NCBI GenBank assembly: GCA_035500775.1
Contig: DATJWY010000312.1
Coordinates: 1 to 14,671, forward strand
DNA length: 14,671 nt
From: DATJWY01 sp035500775
Lineage (GTDB): Bacteria; Pseudomonadota; Alphaproteobacteria; Acetobacterales; Acetobacteraceae
Direction: 5' to 3'
The position numbers were made by a program, and so were the translations under genes. The notes beneath the pieces were generated by a model that saw nothing but the letters and a program-made list of their open reading frames with translations, had not been told where the DNA came from and did no database searches. Every line of letters starts with the position of its first letter. Position 1 is the stretch's first letter. Of this stretch, positions 6,610 to 13,285 are shown one piece after another.

Positions 6610-7287
6610 ATGACCGGCAAACGTAAAGGCCCTGTTCAGCCGCCACGCGGGCTGGAAGTGAATCTGCGCACCGCGCGTGGCCGCAGCACGGCGCAGCAGC
6701 TCTGGCTGAGGCGGCAGTTGAATGACCCGTACGTGGCCGCGGCCCGGCAGCAGGGCTGGCGCTCCCGCGCCGCCTTCAAGCTGATCGAGCTGGATGACCG
6801 CTTCCATCTGCTGAATCGTGGCGCTCGCGTGCTCGATCTCGGCGCCGCGCCCGGAGGCTGGACGCAGGTGGCGGTCAAGCGCGGCGCGGCCTCGGTGCTC
6901 GGGGTGGATCTGTTGCGCATGGACCCGATTCCCGGCGCCACCCTGATGCAGGGCGATTTCACCGATCCGGACATGCCGGCGCGTCTCATCGAGGCGCTGG
7001 GCGGCCCGGCCGATGTCGTGCTCTCCGACATGGCGCCGAACACCACCGGCCATGCCGCGACCGACCATCTGCGCATCATCGGCCTGGCCGAGATGGCGCT
7101 GGATTTCGCCCTGCAGGTGCTGGCGCCCGGGGGCGTGTTCGTCGCCAAGGTGTTCCAGGGTGGTTCGGAACGGCAGATGCTGGAGCCGATGAAGAAGCAT
7201 TTCGCGGTGGTGCGGCACGCCAAGCCGCCGGCCAGCCGCAAGGAGAGCAGCGAGCTTTACGTTGTCGCCACCGGGTTCCGGGGCTGA
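6610..7287 (+). CDS. rlmE: 23S rRNA 2'-O-ribose methyltransferase RlmE (FtsJ/RrmJ)
   Basis: 225 aa. RlmE methylates the 2'-OH of the 23S rRNA A-loop uridine (U2552 in E. coli) on the 50S subunit using SAM. RSRAAFKL carries catalytic Lys57, VLDLGAAPGGWTQ (74-86) is SAM motif I, LSDMAPN holds Asp140, FVAKVFQGG holds Lys180, and SSELYVVA holds Glu215. This is the full K-D-K-E tetrad. The N-terminus is Lys/Arg-rich as expected for rRNA binding. ATG 6610 is chosen because the open upstream extension (40 codons) runs through GC-rich intergenic sequence with hairpins and lacks family resemblance; the ribosome site is weak. It follows ppx, and in many alphaproteobacteria guaB comes next, whereas here about 3.5 kb intervenes. 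Confidence 0.95.
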   Translation: MTGKRKGPVQPPRGLEVNLRTARGRSTAQQLWLRRQLNDPYVAAARQQGWRSRAAFKLIELDDRFHLLNRGARVLDLGAAPGGWTQVAVKRGAASVLGVDLLRMDPIPGATLMQGDFTDPDMPARLIEALGGPADVVLSDMAPNTTGHAATDHLRIIGLAEMALDFALQVLAPGGVFVAKVFQGGSERQMLEPMKKHFAVVRHAKPPASRKESSELYVVATGFRG

Positions 7288-7336
7288 AACCGGCGGCTCT
7301 TAGGTCATGATAGTTTTAGGTTGATCTAAAGGAAGG

Positions 7337-7438
7337 CCAGGGGCGCCGCCCCTGGACCCCGCCGGGGCCGTACGGCCCCGGACCCCATTACTTCATGCGT
7401 CGTAATAACATATCGGGGGTCTGGGGCCTCAAGGCCCT
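7337..7438. repeat. Family I palindromic repeat, inverted pair
   Basis: The + unit is hairpin 1 (7337-7355, 8-bp stem CCAGGGGC/GCCCCTGG), ACCCCG, then hairpin 2 (7362-7381, a perfect 20-bp palindrome) and ACCCC. An AT-richer spacer (about 7387-7414) follows, then a second unit in the opposite orientation (7415-7438) with a shorter hairpin 2 and no clear hairpin 1. Bases 7415-7437 are the exact reverse complement of 14623-14645. The layout resembles a REP/BIME element. It begins 50 nt after rlmE and may also act as its terminator. Confidence 0.75.
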
Positions 7439-7873
7439 AAGTCTCCGCGCTTCAATCTCAGGCGATCATGCTCTGGAGCGCGATCGCTTGAGGCGGGCAG
7501 CGTGAATCGCGCTCTCGAAACAAGGCGCCAGACCACGATCGCAAGAAGATTGCTGCCGGATATCGAGCAAAAATAGTCACATCGCAATAATTTATAAAGA
7601 AAATATATCGAATTTGCATCATTGTATGAAAGCGAACCTCACGAACTTTGTGTATTTCAAAATCTGACATCTTGGGAATCCAGCAGCGGAGTGTGCTATA
7701 TCGAGCTCGTCGTTGGCTTGGCGAGCGATGAACTTATGCGCGCCAGGCAATGGCAGTGGCCGCTTTCTACAGAGCGGGTCCATATTAACCTGTGATGTAG
7801 ATCGCCTTCTTCTCGAAACACTCCGTGCCAGGGGGGTAGCCCCCGATCGGTAGACGGAGAGGAGAGTAGTAGA
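7439..7873. other. Intergenic leader upstream of the S53 peptidase gene
   Basis: No credible gene. It holds a 9-bp inverted repeat (GAGCGCGAT 7476-7484, ATCGCGCTC 7506-7514) with a 21-nt spacer, and a markedly AT-rich stretch (about 7566-7630). A possible promoter has TTGGCT 7713-7718 and TATGCG 7735-7740 (16-nt spacer), and there is a small GGGGG-TAG-CCCCC stem near 7830-7845. Short frames on either strand here resemble no known family and are shadows or chance. Confidence 0.4.
7860..7864 (+). promoter_or_regulatory. Ribosome binding site of the S53 peptidase
   Basis: AGGAG within the purine-rich GGAGAGGAGAG, 9 nt before ATG 7874. It is the strongest Shine-Dalgarno sequence in the window and fixes the start of this gene. 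Confidence 0.75.
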
Positions 7874-9502
7874 ATGGCAAAAAATCCACTCAAGGGCAGC
7901 GAACGTCAGCCGTTGCGGGGGGCGAAGGCTGTCGGCAAGGCCGATCCCGCGGAGCGGCTGGAGGTCAGCATGATTCTCCGCCAGGGCAACGCCAACATGT
8001 TGAAGGAGAGGATGAAAACCCTCGCGAATCGCGAGAAGCCAGGCGCCCATCTCTCCCGTGAGGAGTTCGCCCGGCAGTTCGGTGCTGACAGCGCGGACAT
8101 TGCCGCGGTCAAGAAATTCGCCGCCGCGCACGGCCTCTCGGTCGTCCAGGAAGATGCCGCGCGCCGCACCATGGTGCTCTCAGGAACGGTCGCGCAGTTC
8201 AACGCCGCGTTCGGCGTGGACCTGCAGCAGTTCGAGCATGCCGGCGGCTCGTATCGCGGGCGGGTCGGCGGCGTCCAATTGCCGGACGAACTGCAGGGGC
8301 GCGTCGAAGCCGTGCTCGGCCTGGACGATCGGCCGGCGGCGAGGCCGCATTTCCGCGTGCGCCCGTCGCCCGGCAACGTGCATTGGCACGAAGCCGCCGG
8401 GGGCGCCACGTCCTTCACGCCGCCGCAGCTCGCTTCGCTCTATAATTTCCCGCCCGGAACGGGGCAGGGGGAATGTGTCGGGATCATCGAGCTTGGCGGC
8501 GGTGAGCGGACGGCGGATCTGCAGGCCTATTTCTCGGCGCTCGGCATCGGCTCGGCTCCGAAAGTCACCGCGGTCTCGGTGGACCATGGCAGGAACCACC
8601 CGACCGGCGATCCGAACGGACCCGACGGGGAGGTGATGCTTGATATCGAAGTGATCGGCGCGATCGCGCCGAAAGCGAAAATCGTTGTCTATTTCGCGCC
8701 CAACACGGATGCCGGCTTTCTCGACGCGATCACCACCGCGATCCATGACACGAGGCACAAGCCCTCGGTCATTTCCATCAGTTGGGGCGGGCCGGAATCG
8801 TCCTGGACCCAGCAGTCGCTGGCCGCGTACGACTCGGCGTTCCAGGCGGCGGCGGCGATGGGCATCACGGTCTGCGTCGCCTCCGGCGACAACGGCTCGG
8901 GCGACGGCGTGACCGATGGCGCCGACCACGTGGACTTCCCCGCATCGAGCCCGCACGTGCTGGCTTGCGGCGGTACCAGACTCCAGGCTTCAGGGAACGC
9001 GATCACGGGCGAGGCCGTCTGGAATGACGGTGCGCAGGGCGGCTCGGGGGGCGGCGGCGTGAGCAGCGTCTTCGCCTTGCCGGCCTGGCAGGCGGGACTG
9101 CAACTGACGCGGACATCGAACGGCAACGCGGCGTTGACCATGCGTGGCGTGCCTGATGTCTGTGGCGATGCGGACCCGGGGACAGGGTACGACGTGCGCA
9201 TCGACGGAACCAACGCCGTGATCGGCGGGACCAGCGCGGTTGCGCCGCTCTGGGCCGGCCTGATCGCCCGCATCAACGCGATGAACGGCAGTCAGGTCGG
9301 CTTCATCAACCCGATGCTTTACGCGACGCCCGCCGCGCTGCGCGACATCACGCAGGGCGACAACGGAGACTTCGCGGCAGGACCCGGCTGGGACGCCTGC
9401 ACGGGCCTTGGCAGCCCGAATGGCGGCCAGATCGCCGCTCTACTCGGATCGGCCATGGCGGCCGGATCGACCTCGAAGACCGGATCGGCCCGGATGGGCT
9501 GA
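7874..9502 (+). CDS. S53 family serine-carboxyl peptidase (kumamolisin-like, with pro-domain)
   Basis: 542 aa. Sedolisin/kumamolisin-type endopeptidase, usually active at acid pH. Residues about 25-155 form the activation pro-domain (ends near VLGLDDRPAARPHF) and the catalytic domain follows. The catalytic residues are Glu253 and Asp257 in GPDGEVMLDIEVIGA, oxyanion Asp339 in VASGDNGS, and Ser454 in IGGTSAVAP. The C-terminal calcium site is Asp491/Ile492 (RDIT) plus Gly503, Gly505 and Asp507 in AGPGWDACTGLG. All key residues are present, so it should be active after self-cleavage. Family resemblance to Bacillus kumamolisin is strong through the whole length. No Sec or Tat signal peptide is visible, as in kumamolisin itself, so the export route is unclear. 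It is monocistronic. With the lipoprotein gene it interrupts the usual rlmE-guaB neighbourhood. Confidence 0.95.
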   Translation: MAKNPLKGSERQPLRGAKAVGKADPAERLEVSMILRQGNANMLKERMKTLANREKPGAHLSREEFARQFGADSADIAAVKKFAAAHGLSVVQEDAARRTMVLSGTVAQFNAAFGVDLQQFEHAGGSYRGRVGGVQLPDELQGRVEAVLGLDDRPAARPHFRVRPSPGNVHWHEAAGGATSFTPPQLASLYNFPPGTGQGECVGIIELGGGERTADLQAYFSALGIGSAPKVTAVSVDHGRNHPTGDPNGPDGEVMLDIEVIGAIAPKAKIVVYFAPNTDAGFLDAITTAIHDTRHKPSVISISWGGPESSWTQQSLAAYDSAFQAAAAMGITVCVASGDNGSGDGVTDGADHVDFPASSPHVLACGGTRLQASGNAITGEAVWNDGAQGGSGGGGVSSVFALPAWQAGLQLTRTSNGNAALTMRGVPDVCGDADPGTGYDVRIDGTNAVIGGTSAVAPLWAGLIARINAMNGSQVGFINPMLYATPAALRDITQGDNGDFAAGPGWDACTGLGSPNGGQIAALLGSAMAAGSTSKTGSARMG

Positions 9503-9624
9503 GCGACGCGGCTGCGGCGCGGGGCGGCGGGTGTTTCCGGCATCTGCCGCTCCGGCCTTGCTTGACCGGTCAGGACATGCGGTCATTGGCATAAAGCCGG
9601 GCGCGGGGCTGACCCATCTGATGA

Positions 9625-9684
9625 TGCTTGCGCCGCACGCCCTGCCTCGCCTTGAAGACGCGCCAAGGTCGGGCGGCCCGCCAT
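9625..9684. repeat. Family II 60-bp repeat, copy 1
   Basis: Matches 10791-10850 at 51 of 60 positions without gaps. The last part (GACGCGCCAAGGTCGGGCGG) is identical in both copies, and most differences fall at positions 13-28. It lies between the convergent S53 and lipoprotein genes, ending 24 nt before the lipoprotein stop. The rest of 9503-9708 shows nothing recognisable. Confidence 0.8.
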
Positions 9685-9708
9685 TATTGCCTCAGGCGTC
9701 AGTCGTCT

Positions 9709-10386
9709 TCAGCTGGCCTGGCCCTGCCGGAACTGGACGAGGCGCGTTGCCAGGGTTGTCGCCCAGAAATTAATAACCGTCTCGGCATCGCCCCACTTCC
9801 AGGCACCGGCATTCTTGATAGAGCCCCCTCCGCTCCGCTTATCAACCCAGGCCGCGAGTCGGGTGTGGGTGACCGAGTCGAGTATCTCGCCCTCGCCTTG
9901 AATGCTGCCTGCGAACGCCTGTTCTCCGGTCACCAGGCCTGTAGCGGCGGTGAGCAGCCGCGCCTGTGGCACGACGACCGAAATCGTGCGGAGGACGGGT
10001 GTCGCGGACGTTGGGTCGGTTATCGCTGCACGAAGGACCATCACGCCCGGTCCGCCGGTGGTGACGATCTGGTACCCTTTTGCCACCAAGGCTTCCTTGA
10101 TCTTCGCGTAAGCATAGTCGCAGAGTTTCTGCTGCACTTGTGGCGAAATCTGACTATCGCGGCCGGCCCAGAACGTGACCGGCTCCAGTCTAACCATCGT
10201 ATAGGTGCTCCACGCCGCGTTCGGGTCAACGTAGCGAAGGAGCGCCTGATCCTTGTTGTCGGTGGGCGTCAGTTGGCTGTAGTCGCCGAGGAAGCCGGTT
10301 TCTGTCACAGATGACAGGCTGGCCTGTTTCGTTGTGGCGCAGCCTACGACAAGGACCAATAGCAGGCACGTTATAACTTTCCGCAT
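9709..10386 (-). CDS. DUF3313-type outer-membrane lipoprotein
   Basis: 225 aa. The start MRKVITCLLLVLVVGCATT is a lipoprotein signal peptide with lipobox VVGC and Cys16 as the lipidation site. Ala at +2 predicts sorting to the outer membrane. The mature part begins with a family-like block, SSVTETGFLGDYSQLTP, then YVDPNAAWSTYTMVRLEPVTFW and, further on, GPGVMVLRAAITD, as in DUF3313 lipoproteins. Function of the family is unknown. GGAG (10398-10395) lies 8 nt before the ATG, supporting the start. It is transcribed alone from the AT-rich gap shared with guaB, and converges on the S53 gene. DUF3313 assignment is from memory of the motif layout; DUF4136-like proteins are a less likely alternative. 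Confidence 0.82.
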   Translation of the reverse strand: MRKVITCLLLVLVVGCATTKQASLSSVTETGFLGDYSQLTPTDNKDQALLRYVDPNAAWSTYTMVRLEPVTFWAGRDSQISPQVQQKLCDYAYAKIKEALVAKGYQIVTTGGPGVMVLRAAITDPTSATPVLRTISVVVPQARLLTAATGLVTGEQAFAGSIQGEGEILDSVTHTRLAAWVDKRSGGGSIKNAGAWKWGDAETVINFWATTLATRLVQFRQGQAS

Positions 10387-10427
10387 TGTCGGGTCTCCGG
10401 GTTTGAGAAGAAAAAGTCATCTACATC

Positions 10428-10442
10428 ACATGTTTGTCATGT
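10428..10442. promoter_or_regulatory. Inverted repeat in the lipoprotein-gene promoter
   Basis: ACATG-TTTGT-CATGT, extended by two further pairs after one mismatch (10425-10445). It touches the proposed -10 of the lipoprotein gene, where a repressor could act. The site matches no regulator I can name. Confidence 0.35.
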
Positions 10443-10470
10443 AATTTAGCATTTATTGTTGTGCGCGCAA
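10443..10470 (-). promoter_or_regulatory. Candidate promoter of the DUF3313 lipoprotein gene
   Basis: On the - strand TTGCGC (10470-10465), a 16-nt spacer and TAAATT (10448-10443) lie about 57 nt before the ATG in AT-rich sequence. The match to consensus is moderate. Confidence 0.35.
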
Positions 10471-10508
10471 GGGCAACTTTCGTTTCCGTCTGTGGGTTGG
10501 GTAAGGGT

Positions 10509-10537
10509 TTGTGGTCGCTTGGAGAGTGTTTTGTAAT
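10509..10537 (+). promoter_or_regulatory. Candidate promoter toward guaB
   Basis: TTGTGG (10509-10514), a 17-nt spacer, then TGTAAT (10532-10537), five of six bases matching the -10 consensus. If used, guaB would have a leader of about 350 nt that includes repeat family II copy 2. Confidence 0.35.
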
Positions 10538-10790
10538 TGGAATACGCGGCCTTAATTGTCGTAAATAGGGTTGGTTCCCCACAATAACTTGTGAGCCTGG
10601 GCTATTTTGGAGGAGCGCTTAAATCGAGCAGTTATGTGAATTATGGATTTGGAGGGTGTATTTGTCGTGCGCGTTGAGCGGCGGGGTGCGGGCCATAGGC
10701 CGGAGGGGCGTGCGCCGATCCGTGGCGCGTCCGCCTTGGGCCCCACTCATCCACGCCATCAGGCGATGACCCTGGCAGGCGCCCACCCCG
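10538..10790. other. Long guaB leader region without a gene
   Basis: The first 100 nt are AT-rich, the rest GC-rich. A GGAGGAG at about 10610 is not followed at a suitable distance by a usable start codon. Open frames here continue through the family II repeat and show no family resemblance. No known riboswitch was recognised. Confidence 0.3.
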
Positions 10791-10850
10791 TGCTTGCGCC
10801 GCGTGCATCGCCTCGCTATGAGGACGCGCCAAGGTCGGGCGGCTCGCCAT
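10791..10850. repeat. Family II 60-bp repeat, copy 2 (in the guaB leader)
   Basis: Direct repeat of 9625-9684 with nine mismatches in 60. CCTC-GCTAT-GAGG (10811-10823) can form a small stem that is broken in copy 1 (GAGG there is GAAG). It ends 42 nt before the guaB start codon. Confidence 0.8.
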
Positions 10851-10892
10851 GTTTTTGTGGGGCGGATGTCGCCGCGGATGAAAGGTCCCGCC

Positions 10893-12401
10893 ATGGCTCC
10901 CGTTTCTGACTCCCAATCCTCCGCCGTCACTGAGGCGGAGCGCCGCATCACGGAAGCCCTGGCGTTCGATGATGTGCTCGTCGTTCCCTCGTATTCCGAG
11001 GTGCTGCCCGCCGCGACCGATACGCGCACCCGCTTCACCCGCACGATCCCGCTCAATATCCCGCTGATCTCCTCCGCCATGGATACGGTGACGGAGAACG
11101 CGATGGCCATCGCCATGGCGCAGCAGGGCGGCATCGGCGTGATCCACAAGAACCTGAGCATCGCCGAGCAGGCGGCGCAGGTGCGGCAGGTCAAGAAGTT
11201 CGAATCCGGCATGGTGGTGAACCCGGTCACCATCCACCCGGACCAGACCCTCGCGGATGCCCGCGCCCTGATGACCACGCACAAGATCAGCGGCATTCCG
11301 GTGGTGGAGCGGGAGAGCGGCCGCCTGGTCGGCATCCTCACCAACCGCGACGTGCGGTTCGCCACCGACCCGACCGTCCGCGTCTATGAGTTGATGACGC
11401 GGGAGAACCTGATCACCGCGCCCGGCGATGTCGGCACCGAGGAGGCGCGCCGCCTGCTGCACCGGCACCGCATCGAGAAGTTGCTCGTCGTTGACGAGAG
11501 CTATCGCTGCGTCGGCCTGATCACCGTCAAGGACATGGACAAGGCGCAGGCGCATCCCCTCGCCAACAAGGACGAACTGGGCCGCCTGCGCGTCGCCGCG
11601 GCGACCGGCGTCGGCGATGACGGCTATGAGCGCGCCCGCGCCCTGATCGAGGCCGAGGTCGATGTGCTGGTGATCGACACCGCGCATGGCCATTCCGCCG
11701 GCGTGCTCGTCGCGGTGGAGCGGATCAAGCGCTATTCCAACGCGGTGCAGGTGGTCGCCGGCAACGTGGCGACGCCGGAGGGGGCGCTGGCGCTGATCCA
11801 GGCCGGCGCGGACGCGGTGAAGATCGGCATCGGTCCGGGCAGCATCTGCACCACCCGCGTGGTGGCCGGCGTCGGCGTGCCGCAATTCACCGCCGTGATG
11901 GAAACCGCCGCTGTCTGCCGCGAGCACGGGGTTCCGGCCATCGCCGATGGCGGCATCCGCACGAGCGGCGACGTCGTCAAGGCGATCGGCGCCGGGGCGG
12001 ACGCGGTGATGGTCGGCAGCCTGCTCGCCGGCACGGACGAGGCGCCGGGCGAGGTGTTCCTCTACCAGGGGCGGTCGTACAAATCCTATCGCGGCATGGG
12101 CAGCCTCGGCGCCATGGCGCGCGGCTCGGCGGATCGCTATTTCCAGCAGGAAGTCAAGGATGCGCTGAAGCTGGTGCCGGAAGGGGTCGAGGGCCGCGTC
12201 GGCTACAAGGGACCGATGTCGGTCGTCACGCATCAACTCGTCGGCGGCCTGCGCGCCGGCATGGGCTATACCGGCAGCGCCACGATCGAGGATCTGCAGC
12301 GCAACACCCGATTCCGCCGGATCACGGGCGCCGGGTTGCGGGAAAGCCATGTGCATGACGTGGCGATCACCCGCGAGGCCCCCAATTACCGGCAGGAATG
12401 A
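10893..12401 (+). CDS. guaB: Inosine-5'-monophosphate dehydrogenase
   Basis: 502 aa from ATG 10893. IMPDH oxidises IMP to XMP with NAD+, the committed step of guanine nucleotide synthesis. The N-terminus ALAFDDVLVVPSYSEVLP starts the barrel. A CBS-domain pair occupies roughly residues 107-217 (HKISGIPVVE and HRIEKLLVVDE mark the two repeats). GIGPGSICTTRVVAGVGVPQ carries catalytic Cys319. GSLLAGTDEAPGE and YKSYRGMGSLGAM are the IMP/NAD and flap regions, and GRVGYKGPMSVVTHQLVGGLR is near the C-terminus. ATG 10893 is chosen because AAAGG lies 7 nt upstream; the open extension would run into the family II repeat. It is an active tetramer/octamer-type enzyme in the cytoplasm; CBS modules bind adenine and guanine nucleotides in this family. 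HAD and rsmB follow. Confidence 0.97.
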   Translation: MAPVSDSQSSAVTEAERRITEALAFDDVLVVPSYSEVLPAATDTRTRFTRTIPLNIPLISSAMDTVTENAMAIAMAQQGGIGVIHKNLSIAEQAAQVRQVKKFESGMVVNPVTIHPDQTLADARALMTTHKISGIPVVERESGRLVGILTNRDVRFATDPTVRVYELMTRENLITAPGDVGTEEARRLLHRHRIEKLLVVDESYRCVGLITVKDMDKAQAHPLANKDELGRLRVAAATGVGDDGYERARALIEAEVDVLVIDTAHGHSAGVLVAVERIKRYSNAVQVVAGNVATPEGALALIQAGADAVKIGIGPGSICTTRVVAGVGVPQFTAVMETAAVCREHGVPAIADGGIRTSGDVVKAIGAGADAVMVGSLLAGTDEAPGEVFLYQGRSYKSYRGMGSLGAMARGSADRYFQQEVKDALKLVPEGVEGRVGYKGPMSVVTHQLVGGLRAGMGYTGSATIEDLQRNTRFRRITGAGLRESHVHDVAITREAPNYRQE

Positions 12402-12616
12402 CGGGCAGGGCGGTTCTCCCGCGGGCCGGTTAGGCGCGGCGGGGGAACGATGCGGCGGGCGCGGTGTCTTCGGTGCGGATGAGGCGTCCGTGCCGGTCAA
12501 GGCGCGCCGCCCGGCCCGCGACAATGCCGGCCAATGGCATGCACCCTTTGGCCCGGCGCCGCGTTTCCCGATGATGGGGCCGGTTCCCCCGGCGATGAGA
12601 TAACTGGGCAGATGGC

Positions 12617-13285
12617 ATGATCCGCGCCGCGATCTTCGACGCTTACGGCACGCTGCTCGATCCCGTCGCCCCGGTGGAGCGGCATGCCGCCCGGGTCGGC
12701 CATCAATGGCGGGAATTCGCCCGTCTCTGGCGGCAGAAGCAGCTCGAATATAGCTGGGTCCGCAGCATGGTCGGCCCTGGCGCGCACCGGGATTTCAACC
12801 GCCTGACCCGCGAGGCGCTCGGCTTCGCCGCGTCCAGCCTCGGCATCATCGACCAGGATCTGCTGGACACGCTGGAGCGCGCCTGGCGCGACCTGCCGGC
12901 CTATCCGGAGGTGACGGAGGCGCTGAACCAGCTTCGCCTCGCCGGCATCGCCCGCGCCGTGCTTTCCAACGGCGAGCCGCGCATGCTGGCGGAACAGATT
13001 CGGAATGCCCGGCTGACAGCGTTGCTCGACGACGTGCTGAGCGTGGAGGCGGTTGGCGTATTCAAGCCGGACCCGCGCGTCTATCGTCTCGCGGTCGACC
13101 GGTTCGGCCTGCGTCCGGCGGAGATCGCCTTCATCTCCGCCAATCCGTGGGATGTGTTCGGCGCGCATGCTTTCGGCTGCCGCGCGATCCATCTCAATCG
13201 TCTCATGGTGCCGGACGAGTACGGCCTTGCCGACTCGGTCCGGACATTGCCGGATCTCACTCGTTTGTCTGATTTGCTCGCGTGA
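12617..13285 (+). CDS. HAD-superfamily (S)-2-haloacid dehalogenase, type II
   Basis: 222 aa, normal for class II L-2-haloacid dehalogenases, which hydrolyse 2-haloalkanoic acids to 2-hydroxy acids. All residues defined in L-DEX YL have a counterpart: Asp8 nucleophile in FDAYGTLL, Thr12, Arg39 in LWRQKQLEYSW, Ser117-Asn118 in LSNG, Lys150 and Tyr156 in FKPDPRVY, and Ser174, Asn176 and Asp179 in ISANPWDVFGA. Asp-Ala-Tyr rather than Asp-x-Asp at the active site separates it from HAD phosphatases. It lies 215 nt after guaB; that gap shows no gene or clear terminator. Its stop overlaps the rsmB start (GTGA), so the two are translationally coupled. The physiological substrate is unknown; such enzymes also occur in bacteria with no known organohalide use. 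Confidence 0.88.
   Translation: MIRAAIFDAYGTLLDPVAPVERHAARVGHQWREFARLWRQKQLEYSWVRSMVGPGAHRDFNRLTREALGFAASSLGIIDQDLLDTLERAWRDLPAYPEVTEALNQLRLAGIARAVLSNGEPRMLAEQIRNARLTALLDDVLSVEAVGVFKPDPRVYRLAVDRFGLRPAEIAFISANPWDVFGAHAFGCRAIHLNRLMVPDEYGLADSVRTLPDLTRLSDLLA

Noticed and set aside
7337..7438. CRISPR or simple terminator reading of the hairpin cluster
   Set aside because: There are no regularly spaced direct repeats. The inverted two-unit layout shared with 14598-14671 indicates a palindromic element, although terminator activity is not excluded.
7458..7670. 70-codon - strand frame in the AT-rich gap after rlmE
   Set aside because: No family resemblance and no clear ribosome site; it crosses the 9-bp inverted repeat.
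10794..10892. 33-residue N-terminal extension of GuaB
   Set aside because: It is translated from the 60-bp repeat, IMPDH similarity starts later, and AAAGG lies correctly before ATG 10893.
10643..10909. 88-codon open frame upstream of guaB
   Set aside because: No ribosome site at a usable distance, it includes the family II repeat and overlaps the guaB start; Pro/Arg-rich.
10641..12524. Long - strand open frame opposite guaB (627 codons)
   Set aside because: Composition-driven shadow of guaB; His/Arg/Asp/Ala-rich with no recognisable domain.
12402..12616. Possible small gene or terminator between guaB and the HAD gene
   Set aside because: Short frames on both strands (for example the - strand frame from 12541) show no recognisable sequence, and GC-rich imperfect stems here are no better than expected from composition.
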